Assembly (NCBI GenBank): GCA_029721435.1
Contig: CM056581.1
Location: 68,124,712 to 68,188,711, forward strand
DNA length: 64,000 nt
Source: Gymnothorax reevesii
Lineage: Eukaryota > Chordata > Actinopteri > Anguilliformes > Muraenidae
Direction of reading: 5' to 3'
Below the pieces are notes generated by a model. The model was not told where the DNA came from and did no database searches. It worked only from the letters and a program-made list of their open reading frames with translations. The position numbers and the translations under genes are program-made. Below are positions 45,529-57,600 of this stretch, piece by piece (position 1 is the stretch's first letter; each line of letters starts with the position of its first letter).

Positions 45529-45882
45529 GTGAATGGTAGGATTCCATGTGAATGGAATATGTGAATCATGTTGGATTCCTTCGGCCAAATGTTGTTAGTA
45601 GAACTCGAGGTCACAAATGGAAATTGACCAAAGGTTAATTTAGCACTGATATTCAGAAATATTTCTTCACCCAAAGGGTAATTTCAATGTGGAATAGCCT
45701 ACCTGACCATATTGTTGAGGCAGAGACCTTGGGGGTTTTCAAGAGCAGGCTTGACCTAAAGTTAGATACCATTGAGTCATTTAGCATGTGAAGGGATATA
45801 TTCACAATAGTATAAAGAAACTCGCAAGCTTAGTTGGGCTGAAAGGCCTGTTCTTGCCATTCATGTCATGTTATGTTATGTT
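45529..45882 (+). mobile_element. LINE 3'-end fragment, copy a
   Basis: 354 bp in the minisatellite, holding the last codons of a non-LTR retrotransposon protein and its 3' tail. The + strand encodes RTRGHKWKLTKG, a stop, then a 50-codon stretch (45,639-45,788) with QRVISMWNSLPDHIVEAETL and FKSRLDLKL, ending at TGA 45,789. The W-N-S-L-P ... F-K-x-x-L-D pattern is typical of the C-terminus of CR1/L2-like and related LINE ORF2 proteins. The fragment ends in short ATGTT tandem repeats (about 45,862-45,882), a known form of LINE 3' tail. It is 5'-truncated, as most LINE insertions are. An ATCT overlaps both junctions, possibly a short target duplication. Confidence 0.78.
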
Positions 45883-48419
45883 ATCTTCTCTTCACCAGGC
45901 TAACGAGCCGTTACGATCTCCCATACACCAGAGCTACGAGCGGTTACCATGTCCCCTACACCGAGCCGATGAGCCGTTACCATCTCCCCTTCACCAGGCC
46001 AATGACCCGTGCCCATCTCCCCTACAGCAGGCCTACGAGCTGTTACTATCTCTCCTACACAAGTACTACGAGCCGTTACCATCTCCCATAACCAGGCCTA
46101 TGAGCCGTTACCATCTACCCTTCAACACGCCAACGAGCCGTTACCATCTCCCCTACACCAGGCCTAAGAGCCGTTACCATCTCCCCTACACCAGGCTTAG
46201 GAGCCATTACCATCTCCCCTTCACCAGGCTAACGAGCCGTTACCATCTTCCCTACACCAGGTCAACGAGCCGTTACCATCTCCCCTACACCAGGTCTACG
46301 TGCCATTACCATCTCCCCTACAACAGGGTTACGAGCCGTTATCATCTCCCATACACCAGGCCTACGAGCCGGTACAATCTCCCCTACACCAGGCTAACGA
46401 GCCGTTACCAACTCCCCTTCACGAGGTCTACGAGCCGGTGCCCTCTCCCCTACGCCAGGCCAACGAGCCGATACCATCTCCCCTAAACCAGGCCTACGTG
46501 CCGTTTCCATCTCCCCTACACCAGGGCTAAAAGCTGTTACCATCTTCCCTACACCAGGTCTAAGAGCCGGTACCATCTCCCCTACACCAGGCCAACAGGT
46601 CGTTACCTTCTCCGCTACAGCAGGCCAATGAGCCGTTACCATCTCCCATACACCAGGCCAATGAGCCGCTACCATCTCTTCACCAGCTAACAAGCCGTTA
46701 CCATCTCTAATACACCAGGCCAATTAGCCGTTACCATCACCCCCACACCAGGGCTACGAGTCGTTACCATTGCCCCCAAACCACACCTAAGAGCCGTTAC
46801 CATCTCGGCTTCACCAGGCCAACGAGCCGTTATCATCTCCCCTTCACAATTCCAACGAGCTGTTACCAACTCCCTTCACCAGGCCTATGAGCTGTTACCA
46901 TCTATCCTACACCAGGTCTACGAGCCGGTACCATCTCACCTCAATTTGGCCAATGAGCCATTACCATCTCCCCTACACCAGGCCAATGAGCCGTTACCAT
47001 CTCACCTAAACTTGGCCAATGAGCCGTTACCATCTCCCCTACACCAGGCCAATGAGCCGTTACCCTCTCCCCTACACCAGGCCAATGAGCCGTTACCATC
47101 TCCCATTCACCAGGCCAACGAGCCGTTACCATCTCCCCTTTTGCAGGCCAACGAGCCGTTACCATATTTTCTTCCTAAGGCCGACGAGCCGTTACGATGT
47201 CCCATACACTAGGGCTACGAGCCATTACCATCTCCCCTACACCAGGCATACTAGCCGTTACCATCTCCCCTACACAAGGCCTTTGAGCTTTTACCATCTC
47301 CCCTACACCAGGCATACGAGCCGTTACCATCTCCCCTACACAAGGCCTTTGAGCTTTTACCATTTCCCCTTCACCAGGCCAACGAGCTGTGACCATCTCC
47401 ACTACACCTAGCCTACAAGCCGTTACCATCACCCCTACACTAGGCATAGGAGCCGTTACCATCACCCGCACACCAAGCCAACTATCCGTTACCATCTCCC
47501 CTTCACCAGGCCAACGAGCCGTTACCATCTCCGCTACGCCAGGCCAGCGAGCCGTTACCATCTCCACTTCACCTGGCTAACGAGCCGTTACCATCTCCCC
47601 TAAACCAGACCAACAAGCTGTAACAATCTCCCCTACACCAAGCCTACGTGCCATTACCATCTCACTTACACCAGGGCTACGAGCTGTCACCATTTCCCCT
47701 ACACCAGGTCTACGAGCCGGTACAATCCCCCCTACACCAGGCCAAGGAGACGTTACCATCTCACCTAAACTAGGCCTATGAGCCGTTACCATCTCCCCAA
47801 CACCAGGCCAATGAGCCATTACCATCTCCTCTACACCAGGCATATGAGCCGTTACCATCTCCCCTACACCAGGCCTATGAGCCATTACCATCTCCCCTAC
47901 TGCAGGCCAACGAGCTGTTACAATCTCCCCTACACTAGGCCTACGAGCCATTACCATCTCCCCTTCACAAGGCTAACAAGCTGTTACCATCTCCCCTTCA
48001 TCAGGCCAACGGGCCATTACCATCTCTCCTACAGTAGGCCTACGAGCCGTTACCATTCCCCTACACCAGGGCTACGAGCCGTTACCATCTCCCCAAGACC
48101 AGGCCAATGAGCTGTTTCCATCTTCTCTTCACCAGGCCAAAGAGCCGTTACCATCTCCCATTCTACAGGTTAAGAGCCGTTACCATCTCCTCTACACCAG
48201 GCCAACGAGCCGATACCATCTCCCCTAAACCAGGCCTATGAGCCGTTACAATCTCCCCTACACCAGGTTAACGATCCGTTACGATCTCCCCTTCACCAGG
48301 CCAACGAGCCGTTGCCATCTCCCCTACAGCAGGCCTACGAGCCGTTACCATCTCCCCTACACCAGGGCTACGGGCCTTTACCATCTCCCCAACACCAGGC
48401 CAATGAGCCGTTACCATCT
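45883..48419. repeat. 33-bp minisatellite, block 6
   Basis: About 77 monomers. A homogeneous run of the GCCAATGAGCC subtype lies at 46,940-47,165, and a repeated pair of monomers with ACAAGGCCTTTGAGCTTTTA at 47,270-47,365. The 29-bp variant occurs near 46,677. Confidence 0.91.
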
Positions 48420-48772
48420 GTGAATGTCAGGATTCCATGGAAATGGAACATGTGAATCATGTAGGATTCCTTCGGCCGAGTGTTGTTAGTAGAAGTCGGG
48501 GTCACAAATGTAAGTTGACCAAAGGTTAATTTAGCACTGATATTCGGAAATATTTCTTCACCCAAAGGGTAATTCCATTGTGGAAAAGCTTACATGACCA
48601 TGTGGTTGAGGCAGAGACCTTGGGGTTTTAAAGAGCAGGCTTGACCTAAAGCTACATACCATTGAGTCATTTAGTATTTGAAGGGATATATTCACAATAG
48701 TATAAAGAAACTCGCAAGCTTAGTTGGGCTGCGAGGCCTGTTCTTGCCATTCATGTTATGTTATGTTATGTT
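48420..48772 (+). mobile_element. LINE 3'-end fragment, copy b
   Basis: The same fragment as at 45,529, with the same junctions and the ATGTT tail. The reading frame is more damaged: a change near 48,630 brings in a stop (TTGGGGTTTTAA) before the FKSRLD motif. Its flanks match those of copy a, so it was copied with the array. Confidence 0.78.
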
Positions 48773-49926
48773 ATCTTCTCTTCACCAGGCTAACGAGCCG
48801 TTACGATCTCCCATACACCAAGCCTACGAGCCGGTACCATCTGCCCTACACCAGGCTAATGAGCCGTTACCATCTCCCTTACACCAGGTCTACAAGCCGG
48901 TACCCTCTCCTCTATACAAGGCCAACAAGCCGTTACTATCTCCCCTACACCAGGGCTACGAGCCGTTACCATCTCCCCTACACCAGGCCTACGAGCCGTT
49001 ACCATCTCCAATACGGCAGGCCCACGAGCTGTTACCATCTCCCCTACTGCAGGCCAACGGGCCGTTACCATCTCCCTTACATCAGGGCTACGAGCCTTTA
49101 CAATCGCCCCTACACTAGGCCTACGAGCCATTACCATCTCCCCTTCACCAGGCTAACACGCCATTACCATCTCCCCTTCACTAGGCTAATGGGCCGTTAC
49201 CATCTCTCCTATAGCAGGCCTACGAGCCGTTACCATCTCCCCCACACCAGGGCTACGAGCCGTTACCATCTCCCCTACACCAGGCCAACGAGTTGTTACC
49301 ATCTGCCCTACACCAGGCCAATGAGCTGATACAATCTTTTCACCAGCCAACAAGCCGTTACCATCTCCCATACACCAGGCCAATTAGCCGTTACCATCTG
49401 CCTTATACCAGCGCTACGATCAGTTCTTATCTCCCCTAAACCACGCCAACGAGCAGTTACCATCTCCCCTACACCAGGGCCAACGAGCCGATACCATCTC
49501 CCCTACACAAGTCCTACGAGCCGTTACCATCTCCCCGAAACAGGGCTATGAGCCGTTACCATCTCACCTTCACCAGGCTAACGGGCCATTACCAACTCCC
49601 CTACACCAGCCATATGAGCCGTTAACATCTCCCCAACACCAGGCCTACGAGCTGTTACCATCTCCCCAAGCCAGGCCAACGAGCCGTTACCATCTCCTCT
49701 ACACCAGGCCAACGAGCCGATACCATCTCCCCTAAACCAGGCCTATGAGCCGTTACAATCTCCCCTACACCAGGTTAACGATCCGTTACCATCTCCCCTT
49801 CACCAGGCCAACGAGCCGTTGCCATCTCCCCTACAGCAGGCCTACGAGCCGTTACCATCTCCCCTACACCAGGGCTACGGGCCTTTACCATCTCCCCAAC
49901 ACCAGGCCAATGAGCCGTTAGCATCT
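48773..49926. repeat. 33-bp minisatellite, block 7
   Basis: About 35 monomers between LINE fragments b and c, part of the 1,507-bp higher-order repeat. The 29-bp variant lies near 49,335. Confidence 0.9.
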
Positions 49927-50279
49927 ATGAATGTCAGGATTCCATGGAAATGGAACATGTGAATCATGTAGGATTCCTTCGGCCGAGTGTTGTTAGTAGA
50001 AGTCGGGGTCACAAATGTAAGTTGACCAAAGGTTAATTTAGCACTGATATTCGGAAATATTTCTTCACCCAAAGGGTAATTCCATTGTGGAAAAGCTTAC
50101 ATGACCATGTGGTTGAGGCAGAGACCTTGGGGTTTTAAAGAGCAGGCTTGACCTAAAGCTACATACCATTGAGTCATTTAGTATTTGAAGGGATATATTC
50201 ACAATAGTATAAAGAAACTCGCAAGCTTAGTTGGGCTGCGAGGCCTGTTCTTGCCATTCATGTTATGTTATGTTATGTT
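49927..50279 (+). mobile_element. LINE 3'-end fragment, copy c
   Basis: Nearly identical to copy b, including the same frame-breaking change, and spaced 1,507 bp from it. The left junction reads GCATCTATGAATG in place of CCATCTGTGAATG. Confidence 0.78.
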
Positions 50280-53200
50280 ATCTTCTCTTCACCAGGCTAA
50301 CGAGCCGTTACGATCTCCCATACACCAAGCCTACGAGCCGGTACCATCTCCCCTACACCAGGCCAATGAGCCGTTACCATCTCCCTTACACCAGGTCTAC
50401 AAGCCGGTACCCTCTCCTCTATACAAGGCCAACAAGCCGTTACTATCTCCCCTACACCAGGGCTACGAGCCGTTACCATCTCACCTACACCAGGCCTACG
50501 AGCCTTTACCATCTCCAATACGGCAGGCCCACGAGCTGTTACCATCTCCCCTACTGCAGGCCAACGTGCCGTTACCATGTCCCTTACATCAGGGCTACGA
50601 GCCTTTACAATCGCCCCTACACTAGGCCTACGAGCCATTACCATCTCCCCTTCACCAGGCTAACACGCCGTTACCATCTCCCCTTCACTAGGCCAATGGG
50701 CCGTTACCATCTCTCCTATAGCAGGCCTACGAGCCGTTACCATCTCCTCCACACCAGGGCTACGAGCCGTTACCATCTCCCCTACACCAGGCCAACGAGT
50801 CGTTACCATCTGCCCTACACCAGGCCAATGAGCTGATACAATCTTTTCACCAGCCAACAAGCCGTTATCATCTCCCATACACCAGGCCAATTAGCCGTTA
50901 CCATCTGCCTTATACCAGCGCTACGATCAGTTCTTATCTCCCCTAAACCACGCCAACGAGCAGTTACCATCTCCCCTACACCAGGGCCAACGAGCCGATA
51001 CCATCTCCCCTACACAAGTCCTACGAGCCGTTACCATCTCCCCGAAACAGGGCTATGAGCCGTTACCATCTCACCTTCACCAGGCTAACGGGCCATTACC
51101 AACTCCCCTACACCAGCCATATGAGCCGTTAACATCTCCCCAACACCAGGCCTACGAGCTGTTACCATCTCCCCAAGCCAGGCCAACGAGCCGTTACCAT
51201 CTCATCTACACCAGGCCTACGAGCCATCACCATCTCTCCTTCGCCAGGCTGACGAGCTGTTACCATATCCCCTACACCAGGCCAAAGAACCCATACCATC
51301 TCCGCGACACCAGGTCTAGGAGCCGGTTCCATCTCCCCTCACACCATGCCATTGAGCCATTACCATCTCCCCAACAGGAGGCAAATGAGCCGCTACAATC
51401 TCCCGTGCACCAGGCCAACGATCCGTTACCATCTCCCCTTCACCAGGCCAGCGAGCCCTTACCATCTCCCCTATTGCAGGCCAACGAACCGTTTCCATCT
51501 CCCTTACACCAGGGCTACGATCCGTTACCATCTCCCCAACACCAGGCCAATGAGCCGTTACCATCTCCCCAACACCAGGGCTACGAGCCGTTACCATCTA
51601 CCCTACACCAGGCCAATGAGCCGTTACCATCTCCCCTACGCCCTGCGAAAGAGTCGTTACTATCTCCCCTACAATATGCCATGATCCGTTACCATCTGCC
51701 CTTCACAACGCCTACGAGCCGTTACCATCTCCCTACACCAGGCCTACGAGCCCATCCCATTTCCTCGACACCACGCCTATGATCCGTTACCATCTTTTCT
51801 TCACCTGGCAAACCAGCCGTTACAATCGCTTCTACACCAGGCTAACGAGTCGTTACGATCTCCCATACACCAGGCTAATTCGCTTTTACCATCTCCCTTA
51901 CACCAGGGCCAGGAGCGGTTACCATCTCCGCTAAACCACGCCAACGAGCCGTTACCATCGCCCCTACACCAGGCCAACGAGCTAGAACCATCTCCCCTCC
52001 ACAAGTCCTACGAGCTGTTACCATCTCCCCGAAACAGGCCTATGAGCCGTTACCATCTCCCCTTCATCAGGCCAACGAGCCGTTACCATTTCCCCTACAC
52101 CTGGCCAACGAGTCGTTACCATCTCCCCTAAACCAGGCCAATGAGTTGCTACCATCTCTTCACCAGCCAACAAGCTGTAACCATCTCCCATACACCAGGC
52201 CAATTTGCCGTTACCATCTCCTCCACACCAGGGCTACGAGTCATTACCATCTCTCCTAAACCACGCCTAAGAGCCGATTCCATCTCCACTACACCAGGCA
52301 TATGAGCCGTTACGATCTCCCCTACGCCAGGCCAACGAGCCGTTACAATCTCCCCAACACCAGGCCTAAGAGCCGTGACCATCTCACCAACACCTGGCCA
52401 ACGAGACGTTACCATCTCCACTACACCAGGCCTTCAAGCTGTCACCATCTCCCCTTCACCAGGCCAACAAGGTGTTACCATCTCCCCTTCACTAGGCCAA
52501 CGAGCTGTTACCATCTCCCCTTCACCAGGCTTACCAGCTGTTTCCATCTCCCCTTCACCAGGCCAAGGATCTGTTACCGTCTCCCCTATACCTGGTCTAC
52601 TAGCCTTTACCATCTCCACTACACCAGGCTAAGAAGCCGTAACGATCCCCCCTACGCCTGGCCAACGAGCCCTTACAATCTCCCCTTCGCCAGGCTAACG
52701 AGTTGTTACCATTTCCTCGACACCAGGCCAACGAGCCGTTACTATCTCCGCTACACCAGGCCTGCGAGCCTTTACCATCTCCCCAACACCAGGGCGACAA
52801 GCAGTTACCATCTCCCCAACACCAGGACTACGAGCCAGTACCATCTCCCCTACAGCATGCCAATGAGCCATTACAATCTCCCCTACAGCAGGCAAATGAG
52901 CCTTTACAATCTCCAGTACACCAGGCCAACGAACCGTTACCATCTCCCCTTCACCAGGCCAAGGAGCCGTTACCATCTCCCTTATTGCAGGCCAACAAGC
53001 CGTTACCATCTCCCTTACACCAGGGCTACGAGCCATTACCATCTCCCCGAGACTAGACATACGAGCCATTACCATCTCCACGACACCAGGCATACGAGCC
53101 GTTACCATCTCCCATACACCAGGCCTATGAGACGTGACCATCTCCCCTACACCAGGTATACGAGCCATTACCATCTCCCCCATGCCAGGCCAACGAGCCT

Positions 53201-54639
53201 TTACCATCTCCGCTTCACCAGGCCAACGAGCTGTTACCATCTCCCCTACACCTGGCCTACGAACCATTACAATCTCCCCAATACCAGGCATAGGAGCAGT
53301 TACCATCTCCGCTAAGCCAGGCCAATGAGCCGTTACCATCTCCGCCTAGCCAGGCCAACGAGTCGTAACCATCTCCCATTCACCAGGCTAACGAGCCGTT
53401 ACAATCTCCCCTACACCAGGCCAAGAAGCTGAAACCAACTCCCCTATACGAGGCCTACGTGCCATGACAATCTCACCTACACCAAGGCTACGAGATGTTT
53501 CCATCTCCCCTACACCAGGTCTACGAGCCGGTACCATCCCCCCTACACTAGGCCAACGAGCCGTTACCATCTCACCTAAACCAGGCCTATGAGCCGTTAC
53601 CATCTCCCCTCCACCAGGCCAACGAGCAGTTACCATCTCCCAAACACCAGGCCAATGAGCCGTTACCATCTCCTCTACACCAGGCATTTGAACACTAACC
53701 ATCTCCCCTACACCAGACCAACGATCCGTGACCATCTTCTGTTCACCAGGCTAACGAGCCGTTACCATCTCCGCTACACCAGGGCTACAAACCATAACCA
53801 TCTCCCCAACACCAAGCCAATGACCTTTTACTAACTTCTCTTCACCAGGCCAACGAGCCGTTACAATCTCCCAAACACCAGGGCTATGAGCTGTAACCAT
53901 CTCTTCTTCATCAGGCTAATAAGCCGTTTCCATCTCCTCTACACCTGGCTTACGAGTCGTTCCCATCTCCCCCACACCAGGCCAATGAGCCGCTACCATC
54001 TCTTCACCAGCCAAGAAGCCGTTACCATCTCCCATACACCAGGCCAATTTGCAGTTACCATCTCCTCCACACCAGGGCTACGAGCTGTTACCATCTCCCC
54101 TGAACCACGCCTAAGAGCAGTTATCATCTCCACTACGCCAGGCCAACGAGCCGTTACAATCTCCCCAACACCAGGCCTAAGAGCCCTTACTATCTCACCC
54201 ACGCCTGGCCAACGAGACGTTACCATCTCCCCTAAACCAGGCCTACAAGCTGTTACCATCTCCACTTCACCAGGCCAACAAGCTGTTATCATCTCCCCTT
54301 CACCAGGCCAACAAGCTGTTATCATCTCCCCTTCACCAGGCCAACGAGCTGTTACCATCTCCCCTTCACCAAGCCTACGAGCTGTTACCATCTCCCCTTC
54401 ACCAGGCCAACTAGCTGTTACCGTCTCCCCTACACCTGGCCTACTAGCCGTCACCATCCCCCCTACACCAGGCTTAGGAGCTGTAACCATCCCCCCTACG
54501 CCAGGCCAACGAGCCGTGACCATCTCCCCTTCACAACGCCAAAGAGCTGTTACTATCTCCCCGACAACAGGCCTACGAGCCGTTACCATCTCCCTACACC
54601 AGGCCTACGAGCCCATACCATTTTCCCGACACCACGCCT
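50280..54639. repeat. 33-bp minisatellite, block 8 (before the terminal higher-order repeats)
   Basis: About 130 monomers. The first part completes the second 1,507-bp unit. Further on, 52,150-52,650 and 53,990-54,590 are older, diverged relatives of the terminal higher-order unit: each has a CTCTTCACCAGCCAA monomer, then CCACGCCTAAGAGCC, then a run of CTTCACCAGGCCAACAAGCT monomers. Confidence 0.9.
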
Positions 54640-57600
54640 ATGATCCGTTACCATCTTCTCTTCACCAGGCCGACTATCCGTTATCATCGCTTCTACACCA
54701 GCCAACAAGCCATTACCATCTCCCATACACCAGGCCAATTTCCCGTTACCATCTCCTCCACACCAGGGCTACAAGCCGTTACCATCTCCCCTAAACCACG
54801 CCTAAGAGCCGTTACAATCTCCAATACACCAGGCATACGAGCCGTTACCATCTCCCCAACGCCAGGCCAATGAGCCGTTACAATCTCCCCAACACCAGGC
54901 CTAAGAGCCGTTACCATCTCACCCACGCCTGGCCAACGAGACGTTACCATCTCCCCTACACCAGTCCTACAAGCTGTTACCATCTTCCCTTCACCAGGCC
55001 AACAAGCTGTTACAATCTCACCTTCACGAGGCCAACGAGCTGTTACCATCTCTCCTTCACCAGGCCTACGAGCTGTTACCATCTCCCCTTCACAAGGCCA
55101 ACGAGCTGATACCGTCTCCCCTACACCTGGCCTTCTAGCCGTTACCATCTCCCCAACACTAGGCTTAGGAGCCGTAACCATCCCCCCTATGCCAGGCCAA
55201 CGAGCCGCTACCATCTCTCCACCGCCAGGCTAACAAGCTGTTACCATATCCCCTACAACAGGGCGACAAGCCGTTACCATCTCCCCAACACCGGGTCTAC
55301 GAGCCAGTACCATCTCCCCTACACCATGCCAATGAGCCATTACAATCTCTCCTACAGCAGGCAAATGAGCCGTTACAATCTCCAGTACACCAGGCCAACG
55401 AACCGTTACCATCTCCCCTTCACCAGGCCAAAGAGCCGTTACCATCTCCCCTACTATAGGCCAAGGAGCCATTACCATCTCCCCTACACCAGGTTTTACG
55501 AGCCGTTACCATCTCCCCAACACCAGGCCGATAAGTCGTTACCATCTTCTCTTCAGCAGGCCGACGAGCAGTTACGATGTCCCATACACCAGGGCTACGA
55601 GCCGTTACCATCGCCCCTACTATAGGCGAAGGAGCCATTACCATCTCCCCTACACCAGGTTTTACGAGCCGTTACCATCTCCCCAACACCAGGCCTATAA
55701 GCCGTTACCATCTTCTCTTCACCAGGCCGACGAGCAGTTACGATGTCCCATACACCAGGGCTACGAGCCATAACCATCTCCCTTACACCAATCATACGAG
55801 CCGTTACCATCTCCCATACACCAGGCCTATCAGCCGTTACCATCGCCCCTACACCAGGTATACGAGCCATTACCATCTCCCCTACGCCAAGCCACAAGCT
55901 GTACCATCTCCCATTCAACAGGCCAACGAGCTGTTACCATGTCCCCTACACCTGGCCTACGAACTGTTACAAACTCCCCTATACCAGGCATAGGAGCAGT
56001 TTCCATCTCCGCTACACCAGGCCAACGAGCCGTTACCATCTCTGCTACGCCAGGCCACAAGCCGTTACCATCTCCCCTTCACCAGGCCAACGAGCTATTA
56101 CCATGTCCCCTACACCTGGCCTACAAACTGTTACAAACTCCCCTATACCAGGCATAGGAGCAGTTACCATCTCCGCTACGCCAGGCCAACGAGCCGATAC
56201 CATCTCCGCTACGCCAGGCCAACGAGCTGTTACCATCTCCGCTACGCCAGGCCAACGAGCCATTACAATCTCCCCTTCACCAGGCTAACAAGCCGTTACA
56301 ATCTCCCCTACACCAGGCCAACAAGCTGTAACCATCCACCTTACACTGGGCCAAAGAGCCGTTACCATCTCCCCTACTATAGGCCAAGGAGCCATTACCA
56401 TCTCCCCTACACCAGGTTTTACGAGCCGTTACCATCTCCCCAACACCAGGCCGATAAGTCGTTACCATCTTCTCTTCAGCAGGCCGACGAGCAGTTACGA
56501 TGTCCCATACACCAGGGCTACGAGCCATAACAATCTCCCCTACACCAATCATACGAGCCGTTACCATCTCCCATACACCAGGCCTATCAGCCGTTACCAT
56601 CGCCCCTACTATAGGCGAAGGAGCCATTACCATCTCCCCTACACCAGGTTTTACGAGCCGTTACCATCTCCCCAACACCAGGCCGATAAGCCGTTACCAT
56701 CTTCTCTTCACCAGGCCGACGAGCAGTTACGATGTCCCATACACCAGGGCTACGAGCCATAACCATCTCCCTTACACCAATCATACGAGCCGTTACCATC
56801 TCCCATACACCAGGCCTATCAGCCGTTACCATCGCCCCTACACCAGGTATACGAGCCATTACCATCTCCCCTACGCCAAGCCACAAGCTGTACCATCTCC
56901 CATTCAACAGGCCAACGAGCTGTTACCATGTCCCCTACACCTGGCCTACGAACTGTTACAAACTCCCGTATACCAGGCATAGGAGCAGTTTCCATCTCCG
57001 CTACACCAGGCCAACGAGCCGTTACCATCTCTGCTACGCCAGGCCACAAGCCGTTACCATCTCCCCTTCACCAGGCCAACGAGCTATTACCATGTCCCCT
57101 ACACCTGGCCTACAAACTGTTACAAACTCCCCTATACCAGGCATAGGAGCAGTTACCATCTCCGCTACGCCAGGCCAACGAGCCGATACCATCTCCGCTA
57201 CGCCAGGCCAACGAGCTGTTACCATCTCCGCTACGCCAGGCCAACGAGCCATTACAATCTCCCCTTCACCAGGCTAACAAGCCGTTACAATCTCCCCTAC
57301 ACCAGGCCAACAAGCTGTAACCATCCACCTTACACTGGGCCAAAGAGCCGTTACCATTTCCCCTACACAAGGCCAACGAGCCGTTACCATCTCCCCAACA
57401 CCAGGCCAATGAACCATTACCATCTCCTCTACACCAGGCATATGAACCGTAACCATCTCCCATACACTGGGCATATGGGCCTTTACCATCTCCCCAACAC
57501 CAGGCCTACGACCTGTTACCATCTCCCCAAGCCAGGCCAACGAGCCGTAACCAACTCTTCTACACCAGGCCTACGAGCCATTACCATCTCCCTACACCAG

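Larger units (their letters stand above)
48181..51194. repeat. 1,507-bp higher-order repeat carrying a LINE fragment, two copies
   Basis: Positions 48,181-49,687 and 49,688-51,194 are direct copies with exactly 1,507-bp spacing (TACCATCTCCTCTACACCAG-type starts at 48,181 and 49,688, and a variant at 51,195). Each unit holds about 240 bp of minisatellite, the LINE 3' fragment, then about 900 bp of minisatellite. The copies are nearly identical, so the duplication is recent. Confidence 0.9.
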
